Shown here piece by piece: positions 17,841-29,785 of a stretch of DNA of 64,000 nt. The translations under genes were made by a program, and so were the position numbers. The notes beneath the pieces were generated by a model. The model was not told where the DNA came from. It saw only the letters and a program-made list of their open reading frames with translations, and did not search any database. Numbering within the stretch: position 1 is the first letter of the stretch; the number at the start of each line of letters is the position of its first letter. The DNA is from Asterias rubens (taxonomy: Eukaryota > Echinodermata > Asteroidea > Forcipulatida > Asteriidae): positions 15,526,156-15,590,155 of the forward strand of contig NC_047070.1 of the NCBI RefSeq assembly GCF_902459465.1, written 5' to 3'.

Positions 17841-17878
17841 CCTGACGTTTCGACACTAGCAGAGTCTTTCTCGAAGGC
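17841..17878 (-). other. Stem-loop motif of the GTCGAAACGTCAGGC type
   Basis: On the minus strand CTTCGAGAAAGACTCTGCTA is followed by GTGTCGAAACGTC. Same type as 60431-60470. Confidence 0.35.
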
Positions 17879-17960
17879 TCAACTGAAAAAATGTTACAAT
17901 ATCCTGACGAAGAGGTGAGACCCGTCAACCGAGACTCACTATAGTAATGCCTCCCGAGAG

Positions 17961-18003
17961 AAATCTAACCTAGGACGAGACGGAGCGAGACTTGGTTAGA
18001 TTT
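17961..18003. repeat. Short inverted repeat
   Basis: AAATCTAACC and its complement GGTTAGATTT are separated by 23 bp of GA-rich sequence. Confidence 0.6.
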
Positions 18004-18781
18004 ACAATATTACACGGAACAAAGATTTCTATAGCGTTCAACGAGCCGTATAATGAAGTCTACACTGTGACAATGACAAGTCCATATTGTACAATTGTCC
18101 ACGTTGTAAACCAACCATTGGCTCACTTTGTGTTCCTTTATTATAAACAATAATGTGTCCTTAAGTAGAACTATTAATACTAAGCCGTCATTTCCTCTGT
18201 TATAATAGTTTATAAGTGACCGACAAATACAATAACTGTATTATTTATTTACAGGTCAGTAATCGCGGTCAGTATCAAAAGGGAATCAAAATGGGTTTGA
18301 TTGTTGCCTCTTTTGTGTACTCCACTTAAATCTCAGTCACATTTTTTTTTACGATTTCAATCAAGTCCACGAAAGTGAAGTTTATTAAGCTGTGGTTTGA
18401 CCGCTAAAAGACAGCTGGCCGTGTTACTACACACACGTGCTTAACACTAGCAGCGGGTCTTTCATGTTTTTAATTGCATTCTAGATTGAAAAATACTAAT
18501 TAAAAAGGTTATTAAGGTATTGGCAACATAGACCGATAAAGGATTTGATGGCCAAATCAATGAGTCTCTCCCCACAAGTCGTTTTTGTTGTTGTTTGGGG
18601 GTGTTAATTAGACCAATTTAAATCATTTCTTAATTTCTCTGATCAACCCTTTTGATTTGTGTTATTACAACTTAAGTCCAGACGTGACTCTAACACTCAA
18701 CCTTCTCATTGAGTTGTAAATGAAATTACATTCACATAATGAATACTTCCTTGAACCATGACTTTAAGCTGCGATCTTTAA

Positions 18782-19145
18782 CACTGAAAGGTGTATAAGA
18801 CCAGTCTTCTCATTTGGTGTATCCCACTATACATAAAATAAAATGTACAAATTTGGGCTCAACTGGTTATCGAATTTGCAAGAGAATAATGACAGAAACT
18901 CACCCTTTTTGCATTACTTTGTGTGCTTCCATATGCATAATAAAGGGCTTCAGCTGAAGTCTTTTATAATTTGAGTGAGAAATTGCCTCTTTCTAAAACA
19001 CTACGTTACTTCAGAGGGAGCATAGAGTGGAGGGAGCCGTTTCTCGCTATGATTTATAACTATCAACCTCTCTCCTTTACCCGTTACCAACTAAGTTTTT
19101 ATGTTAACACCTATTTTGAGTGATTACCGATAGTGCCCAGTGCCT
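18782..19145 (+). mobile_element. TTAA foldback, old copy
   Basis: It lies between TTAA 18778-18781 and TTAA 19146-19149. The left terminus is eroded; the right end is AGTGCCCAGTGCCT. An internal GAGGGAGC block is duplicated. Confidence 0.65.
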
Positions 19146-19754
19146 TTAATAAAGAGGGTGTGTTTTTTAAGACAATACCGGACCTTTTTTAACAAGGGTG
19201 AAGTTTTCTTTCAATACTACGTCATCACTAACACAACGATAAGCCGGTACAAGTTTAACCTGTGACGTCACATAATGCCTCTCGCTGATTGGCTCCCACC
19301 TGATATCTACGAGTTCATTGACCGGGCCCAGAAAGTTATCGAGTGGAATACAGTAATGTTAAAGGGTCACGAAAGAATGGAATGTCTAGTATGTAAGCTA
19401 TCAATTAAAAACGTTTTCAAGGGTGACTTAATGATTCATGAGTAATATCAAGTGTAAACATCTAATTAGAAGACTTTCTAAAAAATACTTTCTCCCTCGA
19501 AGTAGTCTGAGTGTTTTTTTAAGACTTTGGAAAATAACTCAGTGGTTCTTAGAAATAATATAGTTAAGTATGTCTAACTAACTCTTTGTATGGCTATGGG
19601 AGGACAATTCTAATGAATTAAAGTCGTTTAAAAGCATGATCCATTTCCACCGAAACCCTCTCATAATACAAAGCATAATTAACGGGTCAAACAATAGTTT
19701 CATAACGGGCTATGTCCTAGGTCAGCACAAGATCATTTTTGGTAGTTTCTCAAT

Positions 19755-19789
19755 CTCCTGAAGTCCAGCAGAGTATACTGTTCGAAACC
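19755..19789 (+). other. Hammerhead-like stem-loop motif
   Basis: CCTGAAGTCCAGCAGAGTAT is followed by ACTGTTCGAAACCAG. Same layout as the 13204 copy, with a degraded 3' side. Confidence 0.35.
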
Positions 19790-19840
19790 AGTTCTTCTCA
19801 GAGCCAACACTCACCCTAAGAGATTTACACATGGTTGTAC

Positions 19841-19874
19841 CATGGAGGAAGAAAATGGATTTTCTTCCTCCATG
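19841..19874. mobile_element. 34-bp micro-palindrome flanked by 7-bp direct repeats
   Basis: CATGGAGGAAGAAAAT and its perfect complement are separated by GG. GTTGTAC occurs exactly on both sides (19834-19840 and 19875-19881). The host repeat elsewhere (about 13292) reads ATGGTTGTACCCGC uninterrupted, so this is an insertion with target duplication. Confidence 0.75.
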
Positions 19875-20029
19875 GTTGTACCCGCAAGTTTACTATATAT
19901 TAATAGTTTCTTCTTGTTTCTCAATATGTTTTACAGCTATTTTATGAGAAAAAAAGGGACAACAACTCTAACTGTACAATATTTGTCATCAAGTCATTAG
20001 TGAAACAAAGACTTCGTAAAGTTCAAGTC

Positions 20030-20620
20030 TCGTGCTCGGGCAAAATCTCGCATATGGAACCCATCTTTTGCCGCTAAATCCCTTCTGCGTCCAAAGTGAC
20101 GTCTTGGATTTAACACGGGTTGTAATTCACGGATGTCACGTCCTTATGGGCCCCGGTAAACTCGCAGCTTTCCCCCCCTTGAGACCCCTATCTGTCACTC
20201 GACAAATCAAGGCGAACAACCAAACCGTCTTTGGTGGTAATAATATAACAAGAAGAACAAACCACAAGAATCAAAAGACCGAGAAAACAGGGTGCTCTCG
20301 TGCCTTTAGCCTACCGGGCGTCGCGCCCGCTGACACGGCCAGAGATCAGCCTTTGATTTGGAGACCTCGGCTGCTTTTGAACACATGTGACTGCAGGCGT
20401 ATTATTTATAGAGGGATAAAATATCACTGTTGGGTGATTGTAGGGTCTATTTTGGAATCGATTGGAGATGTTATCTGCACTTTGGCGGTGCCGAAGTGGG
20501 AAAAATAACAGCTTTATTGGTGAATTAACCTTTGCCATAGCACATAGATTGGGACTGGTGGCACGATTAGGCGTTTCAATTAATGCGTGTGCACACTATA
20601 TGCATCTGGATTATCAATAG
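20030..20620. promoter_or_regulatory. Candidate conserved non-coding element
   Basis: This is a complex stretch with no copies of the local repeats. It includes a GC-rich core (20310-20350), a CCTTTGATTTG TCF/LEF-like motif near 20350, an ACACATGTGAC E-box near 20382, and GATA-like sites. A 158-codon open frame crosses it but begins in low-quality context and shows no domain, so I favour regulatory DNA over coding. Confidence 0.35.
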
Positions 20621-21163
20621 TCGGCTGGTTGGCAGTCTGACCGTAACTTGGTTCTATTTATGATGTGGAGTAGGACCAATGCAGTAGTAGAGTACGAAGT
20701 TTTGGTGTAAACACACTGTATTACACACATGCAAATATTGTCTCAATTGGCCTATATTATTTACTCATGGTCAAAAAGAAAATGCCTTACTTATTCTGAA
20801 GCCATGTGTAGATTTTTTACAACCCTATAAGCAGTGAAGTGATGGGCAAAACAACAAACAAAATCTATGTTTAAAAGGGTCTTGGAAGAAATAACTAGGC
20901 ATATAATTACATAAAATTAATATTCAAGGGATTCATAAAGTAGATTGCTTGACAATGATGTACCTTTGTCTCGTGTAAACTGGCCTCAACGAATTGGCCC
21001 ATTGTCACTATAGGTTCGTTTCATGGTTAATTATTTTCCACAGACCAAAAAGTAAAATGCAATATCAATCAAAAGATGTCATTATAACGTGCAAAGACGC
21101 ATCTATGTTTCACAACAATAAGTTTGAGAATTCTTTCTAAACGAATGTGACACTGCAAAGGGA

Positions 21164-21310
21164 TCAAGTTAAGAAACATGGCCGAATAATAAACTTTAAA
21201 TATAAATAGTAAATTTGCAGGTAAAACCATGAGGGAGTGTTGGCTCTGAAAAGAGTCGGTTTGGTCTCGACGTTTACGAACAGTATACCGTGCTCGTCTT
21301 CGGGAGAAAA
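21164..21310 (-). mobile_element. Fragment of the GAGCCAACACTC repeat with stem-loop motif
   Basis: GAGGGAGTGTTGGCTCTGAA is followed by GGTTTGGTCTCGACGTTTACG and a GCTCGTCTTC block, the same order as in the 5873-6129 element. The opposite arm is missing. Confidence 0.5.
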
Positions 21311-22198
21311 GGGAAGGAGTTGGTCACTCCCTTTAAAACGAGTTGCTTGTTGGCAATGGTCCAGACATGATAATAGCAAAAACTCTAAAGATAAATGGAG
21401 TGTTTGTCACTTTTAATTCCAAGATTGGAACTCGAGAGTAAAATTTTGTCTTTCTTCTGAAAGTGCTAGAATCGACCCATAACGTCAGGAATGTCATCAC
21501 CCGCTGGTTTCCAGCCCGGCGGTGCAATGCCCGGGTACCAGCTCCCCTACCAAGCTAGAAGTCGCTGTGAATTACAACATTGTTACAACGGGAGATTTGT
21601 CGCGTATCATTGTGGGGTCATTTTTATGAAGGGAAATTATTCACCTCAGATTTCACAACTGGAGTGCGGTTCATATGATACAAAACTATATGTGTTTTGA
21701 AAGCCACTTACAGGCGTTTTCATAAACAGTATTAATTTCTGAAAGTTCTGAATGTATGATCAACTATGTTGTCCAGAATCTGGAGTCTTTACTTCGCTGA
21801 CAGCGCACATGCAAAAATGTGCTTGTTCCATTTGCTTACAACTAAATTCAACTTTGAGTTTCATTATTCAACAGAAGAATATTTTCGATGTTTGAAATGT
21901 CCATTATTCAAAAAGATATTAACCTCAGAAGAGTCATTTGAAAATAAACATTGTTCTTTTTTTATACAATTATTTTTAAACCCTTTTCTCGTTTGGCTTT
22001 AAGACTTTGATCATGAAGGCAGTCACCGGGCAAAGAGCAAGGAACCCGAGATGGTCCATTTTTGTGTTTTGAAATCGAACTTTTCTACGTGTTAAACTTC
22101 CACTTATAAATCTCAACAACAACAAATAGGTAAGGTTGGTGATGACAAATATCTCTTTCGTGAGTTGAGTGGCCCCGAGAAAAGCAGGTTTGTACAGC

Positions 22199-22236
22199 TT
22201 GACGTTTCGATCAGCGTGCTCTGACTGTCTTCTAGA
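22199..22236 (-). other. Stem-loop motif, GATCGAAACGTCAAGC type
   Basis: On the minus strand CTAGAAGACAGTCAGAGCAC is followed by GCTGATCGAAACGTC; a 4-bp stem, 0.35 kb from the 22559 copy and in the same orientation. Confidence 0.3.
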
Positions 22237-22558
22237 AAATGCCACTCTCAAGAATACTAAGTCAAGAATACTACTTCAAGAATATAATTTTACAATTGAA
22301 ACAATAACTAGACCTCATACACCTGCGCTAATGTCCTCTTTATAGACCGAAAGATCTTCGGCTTTCTTCTGCTATTATAGTCTAAGACTCGGGGCATTCT
22401 CAGCGTGGTCTCAGGCAGCTGATTGGTATTCAATGACTCAAGAAAACCCACCCCAGACGCGTAAGGAATCAGACAAATTTAAGATGGGTTTTAAGTGACG
22501 GCAAACCAGTGACTGGAGATGTCATTGTAAAACTACCGCTGAGTAAGTTCTTCAATTG

Positions 22559-22598
22559 GTCTCAACGTTTCGACTAGTTTGCTCTAGTCATCGTCAGG
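22559..22598 (-). ncRNA. Hammerhead-like stem-loop (partial core)
   Basis: On the minus strand CTGACGA precedes a perfect 6-bp stem (GACTAG/CTAGTC, loop AGCAAA), followed by GAAACGTTGAG. This is the order of two of the three hammerhead core strands. The third strand (the cleavage site) was not found, so activity is doubtful. Similar motifs are known from Penelope-like retroelements. Confidence 0.35.
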
Positions 22599-24114
22599 AG
22601 ACATTATTATTGATACCTGACCATGCTTTGCCTCAAATCCCATAAACACAATGCTGTTGTCAAGTGTTGACAAACTTGCTCTTTAATTATAAGCATTTAT
22701 TGTTCAAACTTTCTATTATGTTATGAATGGATGTACTCTTTCAAAGCCAACATCGCTTCCCTATACGAGCGAGGTTTCAGACGGCAGTGACCGGTCGTCT
22801 AACCGTGTGGTTAGACGGGTCATCTCGGCCAACACACAGTAACAAGTTCAAATACCCTGATCTTTGTCGTGGTATTCAGTTGCCTAGCAATGGAACTCCA
22901 GCCTCTCACGTTTTGTGGTTTATCTCAAATATTTGCCTTTTATTTTTAGAAGTGAATATTGAGTTACAATTTGGATTTAGGTGTAGGGCACTTAATTGTA
23001 GGGGTATAGACAAACACAAAATTTGCGGGTTTACGGCTGGCAAACCTTGGCCGTCATTTGATTTAAATAGCGTTGCATGTGAGGTATACTGCAACTAAAC
23101 ACAAATTATTAATTTAAAAGACGGCTTTTTTGAGACTTTTATTCAAGTTATAAGTAGTCACTTTAATTTAAGTTTTCGTCTTTAGCAATGGTCCATGAGG
23201 TAAATTTCCGAGATAATCTTAACTTAGGCTAGTCCTTTGACTCGGCCAGTCCTAAGTCAGAACGAGTAAGACTAGTCCCAACCTTTTGTGAAATCCACCC
23301 AAAGGTTTGATGAACAATTTCCACTATACTTTCCATCAGTTTGCTGGACAATTAAACCTATATTCTGATGTGCGACCAACTCAGATAAAACTTTTGTAAA
23401 TTGCAACATTTCAGTTTCCCAACTTCATTATTTTTTTTCTGACAGAATCGACCGGTACTCACTAATAGTTAGATAGTACAGTATTGACGGGAACTTGCCC
23501 TTAGTTTTCGCCGTTGTTGGAAGTTTGTTGAAGATGCACAATCCTTAGCAATTCATTTCGTTTCACAAAAGTAAACGAGTTATTTTGGAGCGCCCTCTAG
23601 TGGTGGCACGATCCACTTTTAAATAAAGTTTGTTTTCTAGTCACCAGACCAAATTGATTTGAGTCTGGAATCTATATGAGCCTCGTCCCGTGGGAATCTA
23701 GTTGGGGTGTTTGCTGGTAATTGGACGGAAGGAAAGTGAGAAGCGGGCGTCAAAAGTTGTTCCTATTGGGTTATAAAGTGATTCAGTGTGTAATTGCATG
23801 AGGTATGAAATCCAAGGGGACGCTTTACCGGGGCGAATGACCGGGAGTGGTGAGCGGCAGTCTAAGGGTATCTACTCTTTTGGCGAGTGCGTAAAATGGT
23901 TCTTATAATTGATGATGTCTAACTCTTTAGGTCTTCATGGTTCGTTGAAATGAATGGTTCTTGTTTTGTGTCTAGCTTTAGTACAGGAACATTGTAATGA
24001 CATATTACAGAAGACATTCCCCTATATCGTAAGTTGACTTGAGGAAACTTTGGCAATCTTAAAAAAAAACCTTTGCGATTTTTATTTGACCGAGTGAAAC
24101 TATGTTTAGGGTTG

Positions 24115-24255
24115 AAAACTTTAGAAGATCGAAAGCTGGTACAGGTTTGAAAGCAAACTGGACCGTGTAAGCTTTAACAAAGAGCAAAACTTTAGAAGAT
24201 CGAAAGCTGGTACAGGTTGAAAGCAAACTGGACCGTGTAAGCTTTAACAAAGAGT
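24115..24255. repeat. Recent tandem duplication, two 70-71-bp units
   Basis: The units at 24115-24185 and 24186-24255 are identical except for one single-base indel and a terminal change (AACTTTAGAAGATCG ... TTTAACAAAGAG). Confidence 0.9.
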
Positions 24256-24315
24256 ACAACTGGGAACTGACATAGTATGAATAATGGTAAGACCATGGAT
24301 GGATTCCATTCAATG

Positions 24316-24490
24316 GGTCTGTTGTTTTTGAAACAGCAAGGTCATCGAGTCATTTTCCCCTCGGTAAAGGGCATCTTAAGAGGGAATTGTAAATTTCTAC
24401 TGGAGCATTTCAAGGACACCAAGGCAACGACCAGAGGGCATGGAGGCAATCGCCTTCATTACATGCGTGAAGTATCAAGCCTGCATTCAA
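24316..24490 (-). repeat. Interspersed GCCCTTGG-rich repeat
   Basis: It shares GAGCATTTCAAGGACACC, GGCAATCGCCTT and GTGAAGTATCAAGC blocks with copies at 1703-1866 and, inverted, at 28196-28332, 30555-30710 and 30805-30940. The family origin is unknown; no coding capacity. Confidence 0.6.
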
Positions 24491-25320
24491 ATTTAATACC
24501 AAAAGAATGAAACTTACATCTTAAATATTAAAATCGTTCATTTATTTTTTGGTCGCATCAACTTTTGTAAGAAAATAATGTTGTTGATAAGTTGCTGCGA
24601 AAGGCTCTTCTCAGACTTGTTATATTATTTTAAACACACTTTGTTTTACCATTCACACTCAGGATTGTTTGAAAAAGAAGTGATTTGAAGGGTGGTATAT
24701 ACATTAGTTGATCGTTTTATCGCTTGATTGGTTCATTGCTTGCCCCATTTGTACTCTATTATTATTCACGGTGGTCGAAAAAGAGCCAACCAATAATATC
24801 ATTGGCGAATCGAATACACAACCCTAGCGTAACACTCATCTCCCAAAAGCCACGTATTTCAATCCGCACATTTATCTGACACAAGTGCGCTATACTCTCC
24901 TCCAAAAAAACAAATCACCGAAAATTGCTGATTGAAATTTATGATCGGGACCATGCCAATACTGGGGTGACCTCAACTAACCATAACACCCTCGCGTAGG
25001 TCGTGGATCCCATGTGGATGCCAATTCAGCATGATTGCCCCACCGTTGGATCAAGAACAACATCACCAAAACCGATAAACACACTGCTGGTATTTTTTCG
25101 CAAGAATCCAAATTGGCTCAATTGGTCCCCGGGTAGTGTTTTGTACCAAAGTTTCCGCTGCTGTAATTGCATCGTCACGCATAATATACATTGTGCAAAA
25201 TGGAAATGTTGATTCTATTTAAAACAATAACGGTTATGAAACGGTTTTGGGTGTTTTGAAGAGAGGGACATTATGACCAGTTTAGGATTCAACAAACAAT
25301 AGTACAGTAGAGTGAGTTAA

Positions 25321-25702
25321 AGGAACACGTTGCATTGGATCGGTCGAGTTGGTCTTTGACAAGCGTTTGTAACCGTTTGTTATCAAATGCATATGGGTGG
25401 AAAGATGATGTAAAAGTAGAATACAGTGATCCACACAAACATGCCTCAAAGTTGCACGTTTTTTCTTTTGCCTCGTCGACTAACACGATCGGCAATTTAT
25501 TGGAGTCGAGTTTTTGACTCCCACAAATGGCTGACTGCGTTAGTTCGCACAGTAAAATGAAAACCACGCAATTTCGAAGCAAATTTGTGTGGATCATTGT
25601 ATTCTAATTTCAAAACATCTTTCCAACCATATGCATTTATAAAAACGGTTACAAACGCTTTTTTTGTAGACCAACTCGTCCAATCCAAGGCAACGTGTTC
25701 CT
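25321..25702. mobile_element. TTAA foldback of a second family (AGGAACACGTTGC), 382 bp
   Basis: TTAA at 25317-25320 and 25703-25706 flank long inverted arms of about 135 bp each (AGGAACACGTTGC, GAGTTGGTCT, AAGCGTTTGTAACCG, AATGCATATGG, GATCCACACAAA). Arm divergence is moderate. It is non-autonomous. Confidence 0.85.
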
Positions 25703-26689
25703 TTAAGGTGTATAGTATTGACTCCAGCCAGTGATAGACACACACAGTGTAGCATAGTCTAAATGGACAACAAAAACATACTGTGTATGTTGACAGATGA
25801 CTTTCAAATTGGTATAGCTGTGTATAGTGATGATATCCATAACACATCAATGTCAAAAAGTTAGACTGCTGGACTTACAATAACTGGGTTTCGGGTTCAA
25901 ATCGTACCATAACCGCTGATCTCACAATGACTGGAATTAGTATTGTCGTGTAGTTACTGAATCATAGTTTATTGATGTGTGCGATTCGTAATCATAGTGG
26001 ATACACCAACGAGACAGATTGGTCACATAAGCTTTGCGTTTTATCCCCATGTGGAAGCTTGTCTAGTTCTTCTAAACAAACAGAGAACAGAGATACAAAA
26101 CATATAACACACGAACACTTTCTGACTACACTTTATATGAGTTTCATCGAACCTGTTGGACACCAGACTAGGGCGTTCTCACTTGGTATTGTTCCTTCCA
26201 TCCATACTAATGAGGGTAGATTAATCAATATTGATCGATATTAATGTGACCCAAATATTATACTAATGAATGGTAACAATATAAACCAAATTTGTGTGGT
26301 TGACTGCACATGAATTTAGGCCTAACTTGCAACTTATTGGAAATTTATATTCCACAAAATTCATATTAAAAATGGTTTAGGTCTCCTCGCAATATAGAAA
26401 CGATACCAGCACTCAATGGTATATTTATTATTAGATTCACCCTACCGTAAAACCTGCAAGGACCCCCGCCATTTTGAAAAAAACTAACTGACGTAATGTT
26501 TTTTCTACATGAGTAGCAGTTGCATCTCTATAAACACAAGTCAAGATGTAAACGCTCAAACTATTGACAAACATATTATTCCCGTCTTACCCACAAACTC
26601 TAAACCAAGAGCCATGACTTGACAAAACTCAACAGGGATTCTGTTTATGCCATTTTGATTACATCAATTCATGCCGAGATTTTTATTTA

Positions 26690-27700
26690 TTTATTTTTCT
26701 ACCTCTCTCCACATAGTCAGTGAGCATAGCTTGAGCTCGACCTTCTGTTATTATTAGAGTTAAGTACCCGGCATAACTTCGGGAAAGAAGGGGGGAAAGC
26801 CCGCCTGCCGAGCCATTCCGAAACTGTGTCTTTTTGGATTGTGGGCACACCCCGCAGGCTGTTTTGGAACCGACGGTAGAGGGCCTTCCAGGGTAGCCAT
26901 TAGTGTTGCATTGTAACTCGTGCGATAACACAGCAAGAGGGCCAGGTAGCACCCCACGGCGCTCAATTAAGAGTATTGATGCACCGATACTTGCTTTATA
27001 CATTGGCCTTATCACCGTAATTGGAAATTAATATGTCCATGGCTGCCAGCTAGTCAGAGAAACAGTCCAACCGACAGAACTTCGCAAATCGTGTCTCAAA
27101 GTCCACTGATTATCACTTTATTACTTTTTTTCTTTACCCACGCGAATCTTTAATTTGCGCAGTATTTGATCAAGTTTCCCCACCGTAAGATGTATGATTA
27201 GGCCGGCAGAGTTTGAGCCATTTGCCTCGGTAATAAAAAAAAAAAAAAACCTTACGGACATAGAAGAAACGCTCAGATTGCTTCCAATAAACCCCATCAT
27301 CAAGAGAGTATAGAGGGAGCGGTTCTTATTTTCTGCGGCTAAATCGGGGGTTCAATTTAGAAAAGTGGAAATGATTACTCTAGCCCCGGGAGACACTCCA
27401 AACCCGCTTCGATAATTGAGCGAAAAATTAAATTGTTTCCACACCGAGCGAGGAATGCCTTTGAAGTTAGCGCTCACCGAGTCTTGATGGAAATAACCTG
27501 GGCGTCTGCTGCCTTGAAGACCCCATAGCAGCAGCGGTCGCGCTCTGCTAAACTAGTCCCCCGCTTAGTACGGCAGATACTCCCGGCATTATCGTTCCCT
27601 GACCCCAACCCGAACCTTCCAATGCCCGAGGAAAATACACCAAAATGATACAACCCTCCCGCTGTGACCAAATATTGGCTGTTTTTTACCCTGGGTGATT
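26690..27700. promoter_or_regulatory. Candidate conserved non-coding block
   Basis: About 1 kb of repeat-free, higher-GC DNA lies in the middle of the gene desert. Several overlapping frames on the minus strand (up to 110 codons) are open, but none has a recognisable motif and they compete with each other, which argues against coding. The base composition contrasts sharply with the poly-C and foldback DNA on either side. Confidence 0.35.
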
Positions 27701-27955
27701 CTCCATATCATGGAGTTAAAATGATGCTACAGTTTGACACAGACTGTCAAGTCTAGGTTCTATATCTGTTATGACGTCTTTAAACTGTGCAGTTTGTCAT
27801 CTTGAAATATAAGATAGGGGACCAGAGGTGACTAGAATGTACGTACATTCAATGACATCTGACAGAAAGAAAAGTTTCATTTTTTGGAGATAATCAGGTG
27901 ATTTAAAGACCGAGTATAAAGAGATCATGGATTTCTCGTGGGGTGTGGGTAACGA

Positions 27956-27978
27956 CCCCCCCCCCCCCCCCCCCCCCC
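27956..27978. repeat. Homopolymer of 23 C
   Basis: An uninterrupted C run, able in principle to form i-motif or G-quadruplex structures. Length may be affected by assembly. Confidence 0.9.
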
Positions 27979-28195
27979 GATACGTTATAGGGATAGACCA
28001 CCACAATGCACGTGACGTTTAACCGCAACCGTTTCGGAATGAGATGACGAGCATTGGCTACAGAAAAACCATTGTTATGACATGGAGATTTCCTTTTTTT
28101 TTTTTTCTTCTTTCTTTGTTCTTACTCTATCTTAAGCGTACTCTATTTTAAGCTTATCTCATCTTAAGCGTATGTTTTTGGAAAGACAATTCAGA

Positions 28196-28332
28196 TACTT
28201 GCCCAACTGTTCATGGCCTTGGTGCCCTTGAAATGCTCCAGAATGAATTTACAATTTCCTCATAGGGTTAACCTTTAGCAATGTGAAAATGCCTTGATGT
28301 CCTTGCCCGTTCAAAAACAAAGCATCATACGT
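28196..28332 (+). repeat. Interspersed GCCCTTGG-rich repeat, truncated
   Basis: It carries GGTGCCCTTGAAATGCTCCA, TTTACAATTTCCTCATAGGG and AAAATGCCTTGATGTCC, matching the 30555-30710 copy. Confidence 0.6.
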
Positions 28333-28439
28333 CGAAAGACATACCAAAACAAAACGCCAATAATAATATGATAACTTAACGCCAATACAGAGGAATCATT
28401 GTACGGTTCCACGGTTTAAGAATAAAACATTCCTTTAAA

Positions 28440-29060
28440 ACAAGTACAATAATGTCATTTAATGAAAGTAACGGATTCATACTGAAGCAGTTTGGGCAAC
28501 CATGCCGTAGATCTTCTGCCACTGAGATAAGTTATATTCAAACACTATTTTTCTGTCGTCAGAAAATAAATCTTCACAGAACTTAAAAAGCAATCAAAGC
28601 CCATGGCATCATGTGTGGACAAAGGATTTAACAATTCCTTGACATAAAAGGTCAATGCATTCATAGACGGCACTCTCAATCCAATCAAATCAAACAAAAT
28701 AATACCAATACATTTCTGCAATCAAAATCCGAAAGACAATTCCATTAAAATTTATGGATTTAATAACATCTAATATCGCAAGAAATCATTTATCACAAAC
28801 TGCATCGTTAACTCTTCAAGTAATTATGCCACTAATTTATTGGTCATGCTTTATAAGCGATCGGCAATCGGGGTAAATTATGCCAATAATGGTACCTCTG
28901 AGATTTCTCTAATGCGGAGTAATTATTCTGAATCTACTGAATTGGCCAGAATGATGCATTGGTGAGCGACTGTTAAAATCCTAATTTGCCTGCAGTGTCG
29001 TGTCATGCATAATTCATGCCCGAAATGTCCGTGTAAGTCTTGAACAAGGTCGTTTTCTCA
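28440..29060. promoter_or_regulatory. Candidate AT-rich homeodomain-responsive element
   Basis: This is non-repetitive AT-rich DNA dense in TAAT/ATTA cores and ATGCATAATTCAT-like motifs near 29006-29020, with no open frame of note. It resembles vertebrate and invertebrate enhancers bound by homeodomain factors. The assignment rests on motif density and position only. Confidence 0.25.
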
Positions 29061-29389
29061 CTTTCTATCTCACTTTCCGCAGTCATGGGGAACAACGGAA
29101 GATTTGGCGGGTTACTTATTCAAATTAATCTCCCCATAACTTTCAAAGAGATAAATCATAAAATGGAGTACATGTAATACACACGGGAAATATACGATTG
29201 ATCTGAGTGGTGAGATTGCCTTCCAATAGCCGGTGTTCGATGAATGTATACGGCGTCTATAAGACAATAATGATGGGACAGTAATCCCCAGCGGCAAACT
29301 CTGCCAAAACTCGACCATTATTTTATTGGTTTCTGATGTTTCTAGAACCAACCGTACGAATGTTTTAACCCAATAAATGTACCATGTTG

Positions 29390-29650
29390 TTGTACTCGTC
29401 TGTTTAGATATCGCCCAATATGGCAACGAATGCAGGAAGATCAACCCTATAGAAATACACAAGCTGAGTAGCGTTACCGCGGTAACACTTTTCATATTCA
29501 AATTTTGAGGGATAAGAAGAGATAGTTGTTTTCCATAATCGCAGTACACTGTATACTTCGAGGTGAAATGTTTTTCAAATACATTATTGTATCCAAAGCT
29601 CGTATACTTCTTACCATGTAAGTTGTTATTGCCATTAATTGTCAGAGAGT
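29390..29650 (-). mobile_element. Diverged relative of the 61170-61623 element
   Basis: It shares GTTACCGCGGTAAC (29473-29486), ATATCGCCCAATAT, TATCCAAAGCTCGTATACTT and GCCATTAATT blocks in the same order. A 145-codon frame across it is a by-product. Confidence 0.55.
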
Positions 29651-29785
29651 CATTATCAAACGTATGTGATTAGCCATGTTGTTTTTCTGAACATGTATTT
29701 GAATATCTTTACTTCAACAGCGTATTTCAACAACAGAAGCTGCATTTCTGTTCATTTGTTTGTTCTATATAGTACTTTGGTTTAA

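Noticed and set aside
20032..20508. 158-codon open frame on the plus strand
   Set aside because: No domain, no splice partners and no start context; the block reads better as regulatory DNA.
29112..29549. 145-codon open frame on the minus strand with hydrophobic stretches
   Set aside because: It crosses a decayed element that is related to 61170-61623, where the frame is not conserved.
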